A DNA stretch of 64,000 nucleotides from Shimia sp022448905. Lineage in GTDB: Bacteria > Pseudomonadota > Alphaproteobacteria > Rhodobacterales > Rhodobacteraceae. Position numbers and translations under genes: made by a program. The notes under the pieces were generated by a model that was given only the letters and a program-made list of their open reading frames with translations, searched no databases and was not told where the DNA came from. The stretch is from contig NZ_CP138953.1 of NCBI RefSeq assembly GCF_047126315.1, forward strand, positions 4,402,001-4,466,000, read 5' to 3'. Below are positions 49,428 to 57,246 of the stretch, piece after piece. The stretch's first letter is position 1. Each line of letters opens with the position of its first letter.

Positions 49428-50290
49428 TGGATAAGCGTCTGACCCCCAGCACCGGCAAAGTCGCCGCCGCCTTCCTGCGCGGCCAAGTCACCGCCGACCG
49501 CTTTGTTGAGCCCACCCCCTACCGCGTCGCCATGGTGGTCACCGACCTGCTCTCCGGCCCGCAAGGCACCCGCGAACGCCAGCTCCTGCGCGGCGAAGTT
49601 GTCAATGTGGTGCACACACAAAACGGCATGGCCTTTGGCTATGCCGAGAAAGATGGCTACGTCGGCTGGGTCGACATCGGCGACCTTCTCAGCCACCCAA
49701 AACAGACACCCACCCACAGCATCGCCGCCGCCCGCAGCTACGCCAAAACCACCCCAGGCCTGAAAACCATGGGTCATGTCACCCCGCTATCGTTCGGCAC
49801 TCGCCTTGTGGTGCTCTCGCAAGAGGACAACTGGGCCCGTATCGCCTGGGACGGCGGCCAGGTCACCCGCGACCTCTATGTCCCCAGCCAGCACCTTGCA
49901 CCCATCGATCACGTCGAAAGCGACGCCGCCACGGTTGCCGAACGCCTGATCGGAGCGCCCTACCTTTGGGGCGGCAATTCTTCTTTTGGCATCGACTGTT
50001 CCGGCCTTGTGCAAGCGGCACTCTTGGCTACAGGCACCCCCTGCCCCGGCGACAGCGACCTGCAAGAGGCCGCCTTTCCAGATGCAACCGGCCCCTACCA
50101 GCGCGGCGACCTGCTGTTCTGGAAAGGCCATGTCGCCATGGTCACCGATCCCAACACAATGATCCACGCCAACGCGCATCACATGGCCGTGGCGTATGAG
50201 CCCATCGCCGCAGCCATCACTCGTATTGAGGCCCAAGGCGACGGTCCGGTCACCTCCCACAAACGACCCATCTTAGGAGCCTCCACATGA
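49427..50290 (+). CDS. NlpC/P60 cell-wall hydrolase with SH3 domains
   Basis: The 287-residue protein has N-terminal SH3-like regions (about 28-90 and 110-160, with LLSGPQGTRERQLLRGEVVNVV and GYVGWVDIGDL) and a C-terminal NlpC/P60 domain. The latter has APYLWGGNSSFGIDCSGLVQAALLA (catalytic Cys about 190), KGHVAMVTDPNTMIHANAHH (His about 234 and the following His). Members cleave the gamma-D-Glu-diaminopimelate bond of peptidoglycan peptides, often in recycling. No signal peptide is visible, so it may act in the cytoplasm with the leucyl aminopeptidase on recycled wall peptides. ATGA overlap with speB. Confidence 0.92.
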   Translation: MDKRLTPSTGKVAAAFLRGQVTADRFVEPTPYRVAMVVTDLLSGPQGTRERQLLRGEVVNVVHTQNGMAFGYAEKDGYVGWVDIGDLLSHPKQTPTHSIAAARSYAKTTPGLKTMGHVTPLSFGTRLVVLSQEDNWARIAWDGGQVTRDLYVPSQHLAPIDHVESDAATVAERLIGAPYLWGGNSSFGIDCSGLVQAALLATGTPCPGDSDLQEAAFPDATGPYQRGDLLFWKGHVAMVTDPNTMIHANAHHMAVAYEPIAAAITRIEAQGDGPVTSHKRPILGAST

Positions 50291-51252
50291 GCAGCGGTTT
50301 CTTCCAACCCGTGTCTGGCATGGACCTGCCCCGCTTTGCTGGCGTGCCCTCTTTCATGCGCCTACCCGTCATGGATCTGGACCATGACCGCATCGCCGAT
50401 GTGGATGTTGGCCTGATCGGCGTACCCTGGGACAGCGGCACCACCAACCGCCCGGGCCCGCGCCATGGCCCGCGCCAACTGCGCGACGCCTCCACCATGA
50501 TCCGCGCCCAAAATGGCGCCACCGGCGTACGCCCCTTTGATCTGATCAACTGCGCCGACCTTGGTGATGTGGGCCCCAACCCCGCTGACATCCACGACAG
50601 CATGGAGCGCATCACCGCCTTCTATGACGACGTTCTGGCGCAAAACATCACGCCCCTCACCGCAGGCGGCGACCACCTCACTTCTCTGCCGATCCTGCGC
50701 TCCCTCGCGAAGGACAGCCCCGTCGGCATGGTGCATTTTGACAGCCACACAGACCTCTACCACAGCTATTTTGGCGGCACGATGTACACCCACGGCACAC
50801 CTTTCCGCCGCGCGGTGGAGGAAGGCCTGCTTGATCCCAAGCGTTTCGTGCAAATTGGCATCCGCGGCAGCACCTACGATGACGAGGACACGGATTTTGC
50901 CAAATCCGTCGGCATCCGCGTGATCCGCATCGAAGAGTTTTTCGCGAGAGGACTTGAAGACGTCATGGCCGAGGCCCGCGAGATTGTGGGCGCAGAGCCC
51001 ACTTACGTCAGCTACGACATCGACTTTGTGGACCCCACCTTCGCGCCGGGCACCGGCACACCCGAAGTTGGCGGCCCCAACAGCTTCCAAGCCCTGGAAG
51101 TGGTGCGCCACCTAAACGGCCTCAACATCATTGGCGCCGACATGGTCGAGGTCTCTCCCCCGTTTGACAGCTCCGGCGGCACCGCCTTCCTGGGTGTTTC
51201 GGTGATGTTTGAACTGCTCTGCGTGATGGCCACCCACCTCTCACCAGAGTGA
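50287..51252 (+). CDS. speB: Agmatinase / ureohydrolase
   Basis: The 321-residue manganese enzyme of the arginase family has TAGGDHLTSLPILRSLA (His ligand, about 121-137), MVHFDSHTDLYHSYFGG (Asp, His, Asp ligands, about 147-163) and SYDIDFVDPTFAPGTGTPEVGG (Asp ligands, about 240-261). The last motif with GTGTPE.GG is agmatinase-like. It would turn agmatine into putrescine and urea, though guanidinobutyrase or other ureohydrolase specificities cannot be excluded. Last gene of the operon, with a hairpin element after it. Confidence 0.9.
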   Translation: MSSGFFQPVSGMDLPRFAGVPSFMRLPVMDLDHDRIADVDVGLIGVPWDSGTTNRPGPRHGPRQLRDASTMIRAQNGATGVRPFDLINCADLGDVGPNPADIHDSMERITAFYDDVLAQNITPLTAGGDHLTSLPILRSLAKDSPVGMVHFDSHTDLYHSYFGGTMYTHGTPFRRAVEEGLLDPKRFVQIGIRGSTYDDEDTDFAKSVGIRVIRIEEFFARGLEDVMAEAREIVGAEPTYVSYDIDFVDPTFAPGTGTPEVGGPNSFQALEVVRHLNGLNIIGADMVEVSPPFDSSGGTAFLGVSVMFELLCVMATHLSPE

Positions 51253-51267
51253 CCCCACATTCTCAGT

Positions 51268-51320
51268 CCCCAAATATCCCGGGGATGAATTGGCAAAGCC
51301 AAGAAGGGGCTGGCCCCTTC
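51268..51320 (+). repeat. Bipartite intergenic hairpin element, copy C (diverged)
   Basis: CCCCAAATATCCCGGGGATGAATTGGCAAAGCCAAG is followed by the hairpin GGGGC-TGG-CCCC. It keeps the AAATATCC core and GGGG/CCCC hairpin of copies A and B but has a TTGGC/GCCAA hairpin in place of the GTCAC one. Lies between the convergent speB and GNAT genes. Confidence 0.55.
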
Positions 51321-51332
51321 CCTTGCGCTGCG

Positions 51333-52202
51333 TCAGCCCAGCTCCAGCGTGCTCACGGCAAAATATCCGCCTGACGCGTCGCCAACCGGCACCGACGCGC
51401 CGCGATACATCCGCGCGGTGGCAAACCCCGGCGTCAGGTTCAGCGACTGACACAGCGCCTTCAACGACGCCGAGGTGTCTGGCACATCCAGCGTCACCGG
51501 GCCGCCCATCGTCGCGGCCACATGCGCAATCAACGCCTGAGCGTGCTCTTCGCCCTGCGCCCAAAGCGGGCCAATCTTTACACCCTCACGACAGCGCCGT
51601 GCGGTGCAAAATCCTGCAACTCCATTCGCAACCTGCATGATCCAGGTCTGACGGCTCTCCACTGGTGCAAACCACGCAGCAAGATACGCAGGCTTACGCA
51701 CACCAGACGCCGCCGCCTCTAGGTCAATCAATGTGGCGACATCCTCCGGCGCCGCCTCTCGGACGCGATCACTCTCCCGCGCGACAACCTCGCCCGTAAA
51801 CCGCGTCGTGGCGCTGAACAGTTCAAACCCCGAAGCGGCATAATTGTCCTGCTGATCCGGCACACCGTCCAAGCCCACCACACGCGCACCAGCATGTTGG
51901 AGCGCATGTTCCCACAGCCCATAACCAATGCCCTGCCCGCGAAACGCAGGCCGCGCGATATACAATCCAAGAAAGGCAAAATTCTCGGTGTGGGTCACCA
52001 CCGAAATCGCCGCTGCCAACTGGCCATCCACCGTCGCCACAAAGAACCCCTCCGGATCGGCCTGCCAAAACGCGGCCGCATCCTCTAACCCAGGGTTCCA
52101 GCCCTCTTCGGCCGCCCACTCCAGAATGATGGACAGCTCCTTCAACGTTGCCCTGCGAAACTCTGTGGTCTGGCGCAATCCCACCCGCTCACTCCACTGC
52201 AC
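51333..52202 (-). CDS. GNAT acetyltransferase with C-terminal second domain
   Basis: The 289-residue protein has an N-terminal GNAT domain: ATLKELSIILEWAAEEGWNPGLEDAAAF, AAAISVVTHTENFAFLGLYIARPAFRGQGIGYGLWEHALQH (acetyl-CoA site R-G-Q-G-I-G, about 76-90). A C-terminal Acetyltransf_18-like half follows, with DVATLIDLEAAASGVRKPAYLAAW and KIGPLWAQGEEHAQALI. The substrate is unknown. It overlaps the DUF2794 gene by 14 bases on the same strand. Four other GNATs lie at 5-7.5 kb but are not closely related. Confidence 0.88.
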   Translation of the reverse strand: MQWSERVGLRQTTEFRRATLKELSIILEWAAEEGWNPGLEDAAAFWQADPEGFFVATVDGQLAAAISVVTHTENFAFLGLYIARPAFRGQGIGYGLWEHALQHAGARVVGLDGVPDQQDNYAASGFELFSATTRFTGEVVARESDRVREAAPEDVATLIDLEAAASGVRKPAYLAAWFAPVESRQTWIMQVANGVAGFCTARRCREGVKIGPLWAQGEEHAQALIAHVAATMGGPVTLDVPDTSASLKALCQSLNLTPGFATARMYRGASVPVGDASGGYFAVSTLELG

Positions 52203-52536
52203 GGATCAGCTTTCGCTCCAGCACCCGCAACACAGTTTTCAGGTCGTGCCCACGCTTGAGCACCTGCCCGTCCATGCCAATCACCGCATAAAGCCCTTGC
52301 TTGTTACGCAGCTTCGGCCGTTTTTCGATGCGATACAGCGGGTTTTCCGCCGCCCGGCGAAACACCGAAAACACCGCCACTTCCCGCAAGCTGGAAATCC
52401 CGTAGTCACGCCACTCGCCTGCAGCGACCATCCGTCCATAAAGCCCCAAAATAACCGACAGTTCGGTGCGATGAAACGCCACCTGCTCAGGCGGCTTCTG
52501 GGGCGGGTGCAATCTGCTGGGAGGTTGGGCATTCAT
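52189..52536 (-). CDS. DUF2794 protein
   Basis: The 115-residue protein contains VAFHRTELSVILGLYGRMVAAGEWRDYGISSLREVAVFSVFRRAAENPLYRIEKRPKLRNKQGLYAVIGMDGQVLKRGHDLKTVLRVLERKLIRAVE, which matches the alphaproteobacterial DUF2794 pattern (F.R.EL..IL..YGRMVAAGEWRDYAID...d.AvFSvFRR..E.PLYRIEK.P.lr..QG.Y.V........RG..L..VL..Le.KL). The function is unknown. The frame is open to 52665, but conservation starts at the ATG at 52536. The GNAT gene downstream overlaps it by 14 bases. Confidence 0.88.
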   Translation of the reverse strand: MNAQPPSRLHPPQKPPEQVAFHRTELSVILGLYGRMVAAGEWRDYGISSLREVAVFSVFRRAAENPLYRIEKRPKLRNKQGLYAVIGMDGQVLKRGHDLKTVLRVLERKLIRAVE

Positions 52537-52686
52537 ACCCTCAGCCTTGCGCCATTCCGCACCAAAAGCAAGCCCAACATACCGCTCCCACGCCGTTAAC
52601 CACGCCCCATTTTGGTCACAGATTTTTCCGCAAAACGCCTTGGTGCCTTCCTTTTGTCGCCGCAACTGCCCGCCATCTTACCCTCA

Positions 52687-52769
52687 TAGCGAAAACGAAA
52701 CGCTACCTTCGGCGGCGCGGCACTATTGCCCCCACCCAGTCTGTGCCGCCGAGGGGCACTTTTCTTTTT
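52687..52769 (+). ncRNA. Candidate small RNA end on the plus strand (two hairpins and T-rich tail)
   Basis: On the plus strand, TAGCG/CGCTA (52687-52705) is followed by an 11-bp stem CCTTCGGCGGC (52706-52716) with GCCGCCGAGGG (52745-52755) and then a T-rich run at 52760-52769. A second terminator follows at once. No plus-strand gene lies within 1.4 kb upstream and both flanking genes are on the minus strand, so an unannotated plus-strand transcript is suggested. Its 5-prime end is unknown. The rest of 52537-52811 shows no gene. Confidence 0.35.
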
Positions 52770-52778
52770 ACCCGCTAG

Positions 52779-52807
52779 AGCCGCCCCTTTCGGGGCGGTT
52801 TTCTTTT
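52779..52807 (+). terminator. Plus-strand terminator without a plus-strand gene upstream
   Basis: CCGCCCC (52781-52787) and GGGGCGG (52792-52798) form a tight stem with AG/TT extension, followed by TTTTCTTTT. On the minus strand the T run is absent, so it does not serve the NUDIX gene. Confidence 0.7.
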
Positions 52808-52811
52808 GCGC

Positions 52812-53303
52812 CTAGACCAGTTGAAACTGTCCGGTTTCCTGATAGGCCCACCACAATGCAAAGGTGCGGCGCTCCGGCAGCACAAACCGCGCCATGTCAA
52901 TTTCCTCAGGCGCAACAAAATCAATCGCCACGGTTTCACGCTGGTCGGGCATCACCGCCTTTTGCGCCAGAAAGCCATGCACCAAAAGCGAGACGCTCTG
53001 GATTTGATCCCCGTTCGGGTAGGTATGGCTTTCGATCTCTGGATCAGACGACAGACCAAAAACCGTTACATCTCTGATCGTCGCGTTGGCCTCTTCCTTG
53101 GCTTCGCGATGCACCACATCGAGTAGGGTCTCCCCAAGCTCCATACTGCCGCCGGGCAGCCCCCAAAGCCCGTCATCCGCCCGCTGGATGATCAAAAACC
53201 TTCCCTTGTCATCTTCAATAAGCACCCGACCGCCAACGGCGATGAGCGGCCGACTCCCGACTTGCGCTCGCAATTGTCCCAAATAGCTGTCTTGAAATGT
53301 CAT
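52812..53303 (-). CDS. NUDIX hydrolase
   Basis: The 163-residue protein has the NUDIX box GGSMELGETLLDVVHREAKEEANA (about 55-78): G-x5-E-x7-R-E-x-x-x-E-E is intact, while the Gly that usually follows is Asn. It is preceded by LIIQRADDGLWGLPGG. The enzyme would hydrolyse a nucleoside diphosphate linked to another group; the substrate is unknown. The ATG at 53303 is chosen because TFQDSYLGQLRAQVG reads like a natural start. Confidence 0.88.
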   Translation of the reverse strand: MTFQDSYLGQLRAQVGSRPLIAVGGRVLIEDDKGRFLIIQRADDGLWGLPGGSMELGETLLDVVHREAKEEANATIRDVTVFGLSSDPEIESHTYPNGDQIQSVSLLVHGFLAQKAVMPDQRETVAIDFVAPEEIDMARFVLPERRTFALWWAYQETGQFQLV

Positions 53304-53369
53304 ATGCCTGTCCCAATACCCGTGGATCACTTGTCAACGCCTTGTGGCCAACCTAGGCCAGTTCGCCGC

Positions 53370-55043
53370 TCACGCAAAGCTGCCCTGACAAAACCAGCCC
53401 GCCGACATTTGCCCACCATGGGCAAAATAGAGCCACAGCCGTTCGCCATTCTTGCAGGTCACCCGCCAGTAATCGCGTACACCGCTGCGCCACTCCGGCT
53501 CATCCAGCCACCACTCCGGCGCAATCCGCTCCGGCCCGCGCGCATCCGCCACCGCCATATCGCGCCCGCGCCACCGGAACACCTCCGGCAAGCGCGGCAC
53601 CTCCGGCGCGTGCACCGGCTCTGGTCGCCACAACAGCAAAGGCCGTTTCAACACGCTCTCTGGCCAGGCCTGCTCCCAGGGCTCTGACCAGGCGGCGTGC
53701 AATATCTGCGCGGTTTTCTCTGGGATATGACTGGACGCCGGATGCCGTCGGGTGATCTGTTCCAGCCCCACCCGCGCGCCAATCCGGCCAATCAGATCCT
53801 CCAAGGCCTGGCCCTGGCTCAGCCGCTTCTCTGCCGCCTGCCGCGCCTCCAGATGCCCCGCCGTGTGGCGCGCATGCAGCGTTTCCACCCGCACCGCCTC
53901 CAGTCGCAGCATATCAATGCCAAAGCCCGCATCGATGTCGGTCAGCTTCATCCGCAACAACGGCCGCACCCGCTCGGGATCATCGGTGGCCCGCGCCAGC
54001 CCCACCTCGACGCTCTGCATGGTCTGATCGGTGCGAAACACCTGCAACCGCACGACGCGAAGACCTTTGGACTTTTTCTTCAGCCGCTCACACAGCGGCC
54101 CCAACACCTTGTCCACCGCCGCCGCCACATCCTCTTCCAGCCCAATCGGGTCCGGCAGGCTCATGCGCACCGCGTAAAACGTCTCCGGCGGCGCTGGGTT
54201 CACCGGCTCCGGCACCGCGCCCAGCGCCTGATCCAGCCGCAACACCAGCCATTTGCCAAACCGCCGCGCCAGCCCCGCCCGCGGCTGCCCGGTCAAATCG
54301 CCAATCCGCCGCAGCCCCAGCCGCGCCAGCTCCGCCTGCGTATCGCTATCCAGCCGCAACGCCGCCACCGGCAGCGCCGCCAGCGCACTGTGGGTTTGCC
54401 CCGGCGGCGCAATCCGTCCCACGTCCACCTTGCCGCCCGCAGCAGGCGGGGCCGCGCCGCCCCGGGTCCAATGCCGCCGCTTCACCGCCCGCGACCGCGT
54501 CGCCGGGGCCTCCTGATCAATGTCATCCCCGCTGCGATGCGTCCCACTGGCAAGCTGCGGCCCTGGCTGCCTCCCAAACCGCGCCAAGGCCCAGGCCGCC
54601 CCCAAGGTATCCGCCAGCCCGGCCCGCACCGTCAGCTGCAAATCCGCGCAGTCCTCCCCCACCCGCTCCAACACGCCCTCTTCACCGCCAAACAGATGGG
54701 TGCTGCCGGTCACATCCAGCACCAGCGCATCCTCTTCCGTGGCTGCCACCCAGGGTGAGTACTTCCCCGCCCAGCGCGTCAGCACTTTCATAAACCCCTG
54801 CTCCGCCTGCACATTCCGCAACCGCGTGATCAAATGTGGACACATCGCCTGCGCATCGCGCAAAGGCTGCCCCAATGTGAGGCCCTCCCGCTCCGCCTGC
54901 TCCGACAACGAGCAAATCACCTGCATCTGTCCCGTATCCCGCAGCACCGCCAAAGGTGCATCAAAGGTGCCCCGCTCCATACGGATCAGGCGCTCGGCCC
55001 CCAAACGCGGGAACCACAGGGAAAGAATGCGACGGTTCGGCAT
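53370..55043 (-). CDS. imuB: ImuB-type Y-family DNA polymerase-like protein
   Basis: The 557-residue protein begins PNRRILSLWFPRLGAERL and carries the Y-family palm region AEREGLTLGQPLRDAQAMCPHL and ALVLDVTGSTHLFGGEEG (about 107-124). An HhH-like thumb (LARLGLRRIGDLTGQPRAGLARRFG) and the long C-terminal ImuB tail (FRWRGRDMAVADARGPERIAPEWWLDEPEWRSGVRDYWRV) follow. ImuB lacks polymerase activity and links DnaE2 to the beta clamp for SOS mutagenesis. ImuA and DnaE2 genes, usually adjacent, are not present here. A long insertion at about 165-215 is rich in Arg, Gly and Ala. GTG at 55052 is an alternative start. Confidence 0.92.
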   Translation of the reverse strand: MPNRRILSLWFPRLGAERLIRMERGTFDAPLAVLRDTGQMQVICSLSEQAEREGLTLGQPLRDAQAMCPHLITRLRNVQAEQGFMKVLTRWAGKYSPWVAATEEDALVLDVTGSTHLFGGEEGVLERVGEDCADLQLTVRAGLADTLGAAWALARFGRQPGPQLASGTHRSGDDIDQEAPATRSRAVKRRHWTRGGAAPPAAGGKVDVGRIAPPGQTHSALAALPVAALRLDSDTQAELARLGLRRIGDLTGQPRAGLARRFGKWLVLRLDQALGAVPEPVNPAPPETFYAVRMSLPDPIGLEEDVAAAVDKVLGPLCERLKKKSKGLRVVRLQVFRTDQTMQSVEVGLARATDDPERVRPLLRMKLTDIDAGFGIDMLRLEAVRVETLHARHTAGHLEARQAAEKRLSQGQALEDLIGRIGARVGLEQITRRHPASSHIPEKTAQILHAAWSEPWEQAWPESVLKRPLLLWRPEPVHAPEVPRLPEVFRWRGRDMAVADARGPERIAPEWWLDEPEWRSGVRDYWRVTCKNGERLWLYFAHGGQMSAGWFCQGSFA

Positions 55044-55074
55044 AGGCAGCACACGGAACAGAATCGTGATATTT

Positions 55075-55089
55075 GTTCACTTTATGTTC
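55075..55089 (+). promoter_or_regulatory. LexA (SOS) box upstream of imuB
   Basis: GTTC at 55075-55078, seven bases, and GTTC at 55086-55089 match exactly the alphaproteobacterial LexA direct-repeat box GTTC-N7-GTTC. It lies 32-46 bases from the imuB start and 69 bases before the divergent cytochrome gene. Confidence 0.75.
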
Positions 55090-55157
55090 CCATATTTTCC
55101 ACTTGATTCCCAGCCCCGCCATGGGCTGCATAGAGGCAGCCAACCAAAGGAGCCAAA

Positions 55158-55595
55158 ATGCGCCGCCACCTTTTGATCGCCGCCGCTTTGTTGATCACCA
55201 CTTCGGCCCACGCCCACAACGGTGTGAAAGACCCCGAAGTCATGGCCCGCATGATGGCGATGGAAAAAATTGGCGCGGCTTTCAAAACTCTGGTCAGCAT
55301 GGCGAAACAGGAAGTCCCCCTGCATCAAGCCAAAGCCCGCATGGCGCGCGACACCATTGTGATGGAATCCGGCAAAATCAACGCCTTGTTTGAAAACCCG
55401 GCCACCGACCCCAAAACCGAGGCCTTACCAGCAATCTGGGACAACTGGGCGGACTTTTCGGCAAAATCTGACGATCTCACCAAAGCCGCGAAAGCGCTGG
55501 ATTTCAAAGACCGCGCCGCGCTGGCAAGTACGCTGGGCGGGGTTGGGCTGGCCTGCAAAGCCTGCCACAAGCCCTACCGCCAGAAAAAGAAATAG
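55158..55595 (+). CDS. Cytochrome c-prime / c556-like protein
   Basis: The 145-residue protein has a signal peptide (RRHLLIAAALLITTSAHA) and a four-helix mature part. It ends in the c-type haem site CKACH (about residues 134-138, C-x-x-C-H close to the C-terminus), the hallmark of cytochrome c-prime and c556. Helix 1 contains KDPEVMARMMAMEKIGAAFKTL with the axial Met/His position. Periplasmic; roles include binding NO or electron transfer. Its promoter region includes the imuB LexA box, but co-regulation is not evident. Confidence 0.88.
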   Translation: MRRHLLIAAALLITTSAHAHNGVKDPEVMARMMAMEKIGAAFKTLVSMAKQEVPLHQAKARMARDTIVMESGKINALFENPATDPKTEALPAIWDNWADFSAKSDDLTKAAKALDFKDRAALASTLGGVGLACKACHKPYRQKKK

Positions 55596-55637
55596 CCCGA
55601 CCAAAGGCCGGGCCATGCCATCGCCTAGCTCAGCGGC

Positions 55638-55919
55638 TTAACTGCAGCTGACTTTCAAAATCTTACCAGCTTCATCATGCACCACGTTCAGACGGTTCTC
55701 GTGGAAATCCATGGTGGCTGGCGAGTTCTCGGCCATCACCCGCACCATCTCCGGCACGGTCACGCCCTCAAGCGCACTCTTGTCCTGCCCCACCAGGAAC
55801 TCAAACGTCGCCGGATCACAGGTGGTGCTGCCTTTTGCTTCCGCCACGTCTTCCCCTTTACACGCTGTCAAAGCCGCCAGCCCTACAAAGCCCGCCGCTG
55901 CCAAAACCACAAACCGCAT
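55638..55919 (-). CDS. I78-type peptidase inhibitor-like lipoprotein
   Basis: The 93-residue protein starts MRFVVLAAAGFVGLAALTAC, a lipoprotein signal with lipobox LTAC. The mature part CDPATFEFLVGQDKSALEGVTVPEMVRVMAENSPATMDFHENRLNVVHDEAGKILKVSCS follows the I78 inhibitor pattern (C.....LvGq......P...R....g...T.Df...RLNv..D..g.I..v.C), including the two cysteines. Inhibitor activity is inferred from the family. The ATG at 55919 is chosen because it opens the signal peptide. Confidence 0.82.
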   Translation of the reverse strand: MRFVVLAAAGFVGLAALTACKGEDVAEAKGSTTCDPATFEFLVGQDKSALEGVTVPEMVRVMAENSPATMDFHENRLNVVHDEAGKILKVSCS

Positions 55920-56061
55920 AATCTTACTCCTTGTCGCAAATATACAAATTTGCTTCGTCCCCGCCGTGCCAACCACGAGGGGCCTTCGCTATGTTCCCAA
56001 TAAGGTTGCAATGATAGAGCGTTTCAACCACGCTCCAAAACAAACTGGGAGGATAGGCAAA

Positions 56062-57198
56062 ATGATGCGCACGAAAGCCGCCGTCGCTTTGGAAGCCGGC
56101 AAGCCATTGGAAATCATGGAAGTGAACCTCGAAGGCCCCAAGGCAGGCGAAGTTCTCATTGAAATCAAGGCCACAGGCCTGTGCCACACCGACGAATTCA
56201 CCCGCTCCGGCGCCGACCCGGAGGGTCTGTTCCCGTCCATTCTGGGCCACGAAGGCGCAGGCGTTGTGGTGGAATGTGGCGAAGGCGTCACCACGCTCAA
56301 GCCGGGTGATCACGTGATCCCGCTCTACACGCCAGAATGCCGCGAATGCCATTCCTGCCTATCCGGTAAAACCAACCTCTGCACCGCCATCCGTGGCACG
56401 CAAGGTCAGGGACTGATGCCCGACGGCACCACCCGTTTCTCCATGCTCGATGGCACGCCGATCTACCACTACATGGGCTGCTCGACCTTTGCGAACCACA
56501 CGGTGATGCCGGAAATCGCGCTCGCAAAAGTGCGCGAAGACGCGCCCTTTGACAAAATCTGCTACATCGGCTGCGGTGTCACCACCGGCATCGGCGCGGT
56601 GATCAACACCGCTGGCGTGGAGATCGGCTCCTCTGCGGCGGTCTTCGGCCTCGGCGGCATTGGCCTCAACGTCATCCAGGGCCTGCGCATGGCCGGTGCC
56701 GACACCATCATCGGCGTCGACCTTAACGACGACAAAGCCGAGATGGCCAAGAAGTTTGGCATGACCCACTTTGTGAACCCCTCAAAACTGGGCGAGCAAT
56801 CCGTCGTGGATGCCATCGTCGAGATCACCAAAACCGAAAAAGACCAGTTCGGCGGCGTGGACTACTCCTTTGACGCCACCGGCAACGTGCAGGTCATGCG
56901 TGACGCCCTGGAATGCTCCCACCGCGGTTGGGGCGTCAGCGTTATCATCGGCGTGGCCCCTGCCGGCGCCGAAATCTCCACCCGCCCGTTCCAGTTGGTC
57001 ACCGGTCGCGTCTGGAAAGGCACGGCGTTCGGCGGTGCCAAGGGCCGCACCGACGTGCCCAAGTTTGTCGATTGGTACATGGACGGCAAAATCGAGATCG
57101 ACCCGATGATCACCCACAAGCTGACCTTGGACGAAATCAACCACGGCTTTGACCTGATGCACGAAGGCAAATCCATTCGCGCGGTGGTGGAATACTGA
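56062..57198 (+). CDS. S-(hydroxymethyl)glutathione dehydrogenase / class III alcohol dehydrogenase
   Basis: The 378-residue zinc dehydrogenase oxidises the glutathione adduct of formaldehyde to S-formylglutathione and also reduces S-nitrosoglutathione. Features: KAAVALEAGKPLEIMEVNLEGPKAGEVLIEIKATGLCHTDEFTRSG (catalytic zinc Cys), GHEGAGVVVECGEGV, CRECHSCLSGKTNLC (structural zinc cysteines, about 94-108) and AVFGLGGIGLNVIQGLRMAGAD (NAD site, about 194-215). Two adjacent ATGs (56062, 56065) follow GGGAGG. A terminator follows. No esterase (frmB/fghA) partner is adjacent. Confidence 0.95.
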   Translation: MMRTKAAVALEAGKPLEIMEVNLEGPKAGEVLIEIKATGLCHTDEFTRSGADPEGLFPSILGHEGAGVVVECGEGVTTLKPGDHVIPLYTPECRECHSCLSGKTNLCTAIRGTQGQGLMPDGTTRFSMLDGTPIYHYMGCSTFANHTVMPEIALAKVREDAPFDKICYIGCGVTTGIGAVINTAGVEIGSSAAVFGLGGIGLNVIQGLRMAGADTIIGVDLNDDKAEMAKKFGMTHFVNPSKLGEQSVVDAIVEITKTEKDQFGGVDYSFDATGNVQVMRDALECSHRGWGVSVIIGVAPAGAEISTRPFQLVTGRVWKGTAFGGAKGRTDVPKFVDWYMDGKIEIDPMITHKLTLDEINHGFDLMHEGKSIRAVVEY

Positions 57199-57220
57199 TC
57201 ACCCGACAAAAGTCTTAAGA

Positions 57221-57246
57221 AACGCGCCTCACACGGGGCGCGTTTT
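57221..57246 (+). terminator. Terminator after the formaldehyde dehydrogenase gene
   Basis: AACGCGCC (57221-57228) pairs with GGCGCGTT (57237-57244) and is followed by TT. It overlaps the stop codon of the convergent VWA gene. Confidence 0.8.

Noticed and set aside
53697..54758. 353-residue plus-strand open frame opposite imuB
   Set aside because: Extreme Arg, Pro, Gln and His content typical of the mirror of a GC-rich gene; imuB is clear on the other strand.
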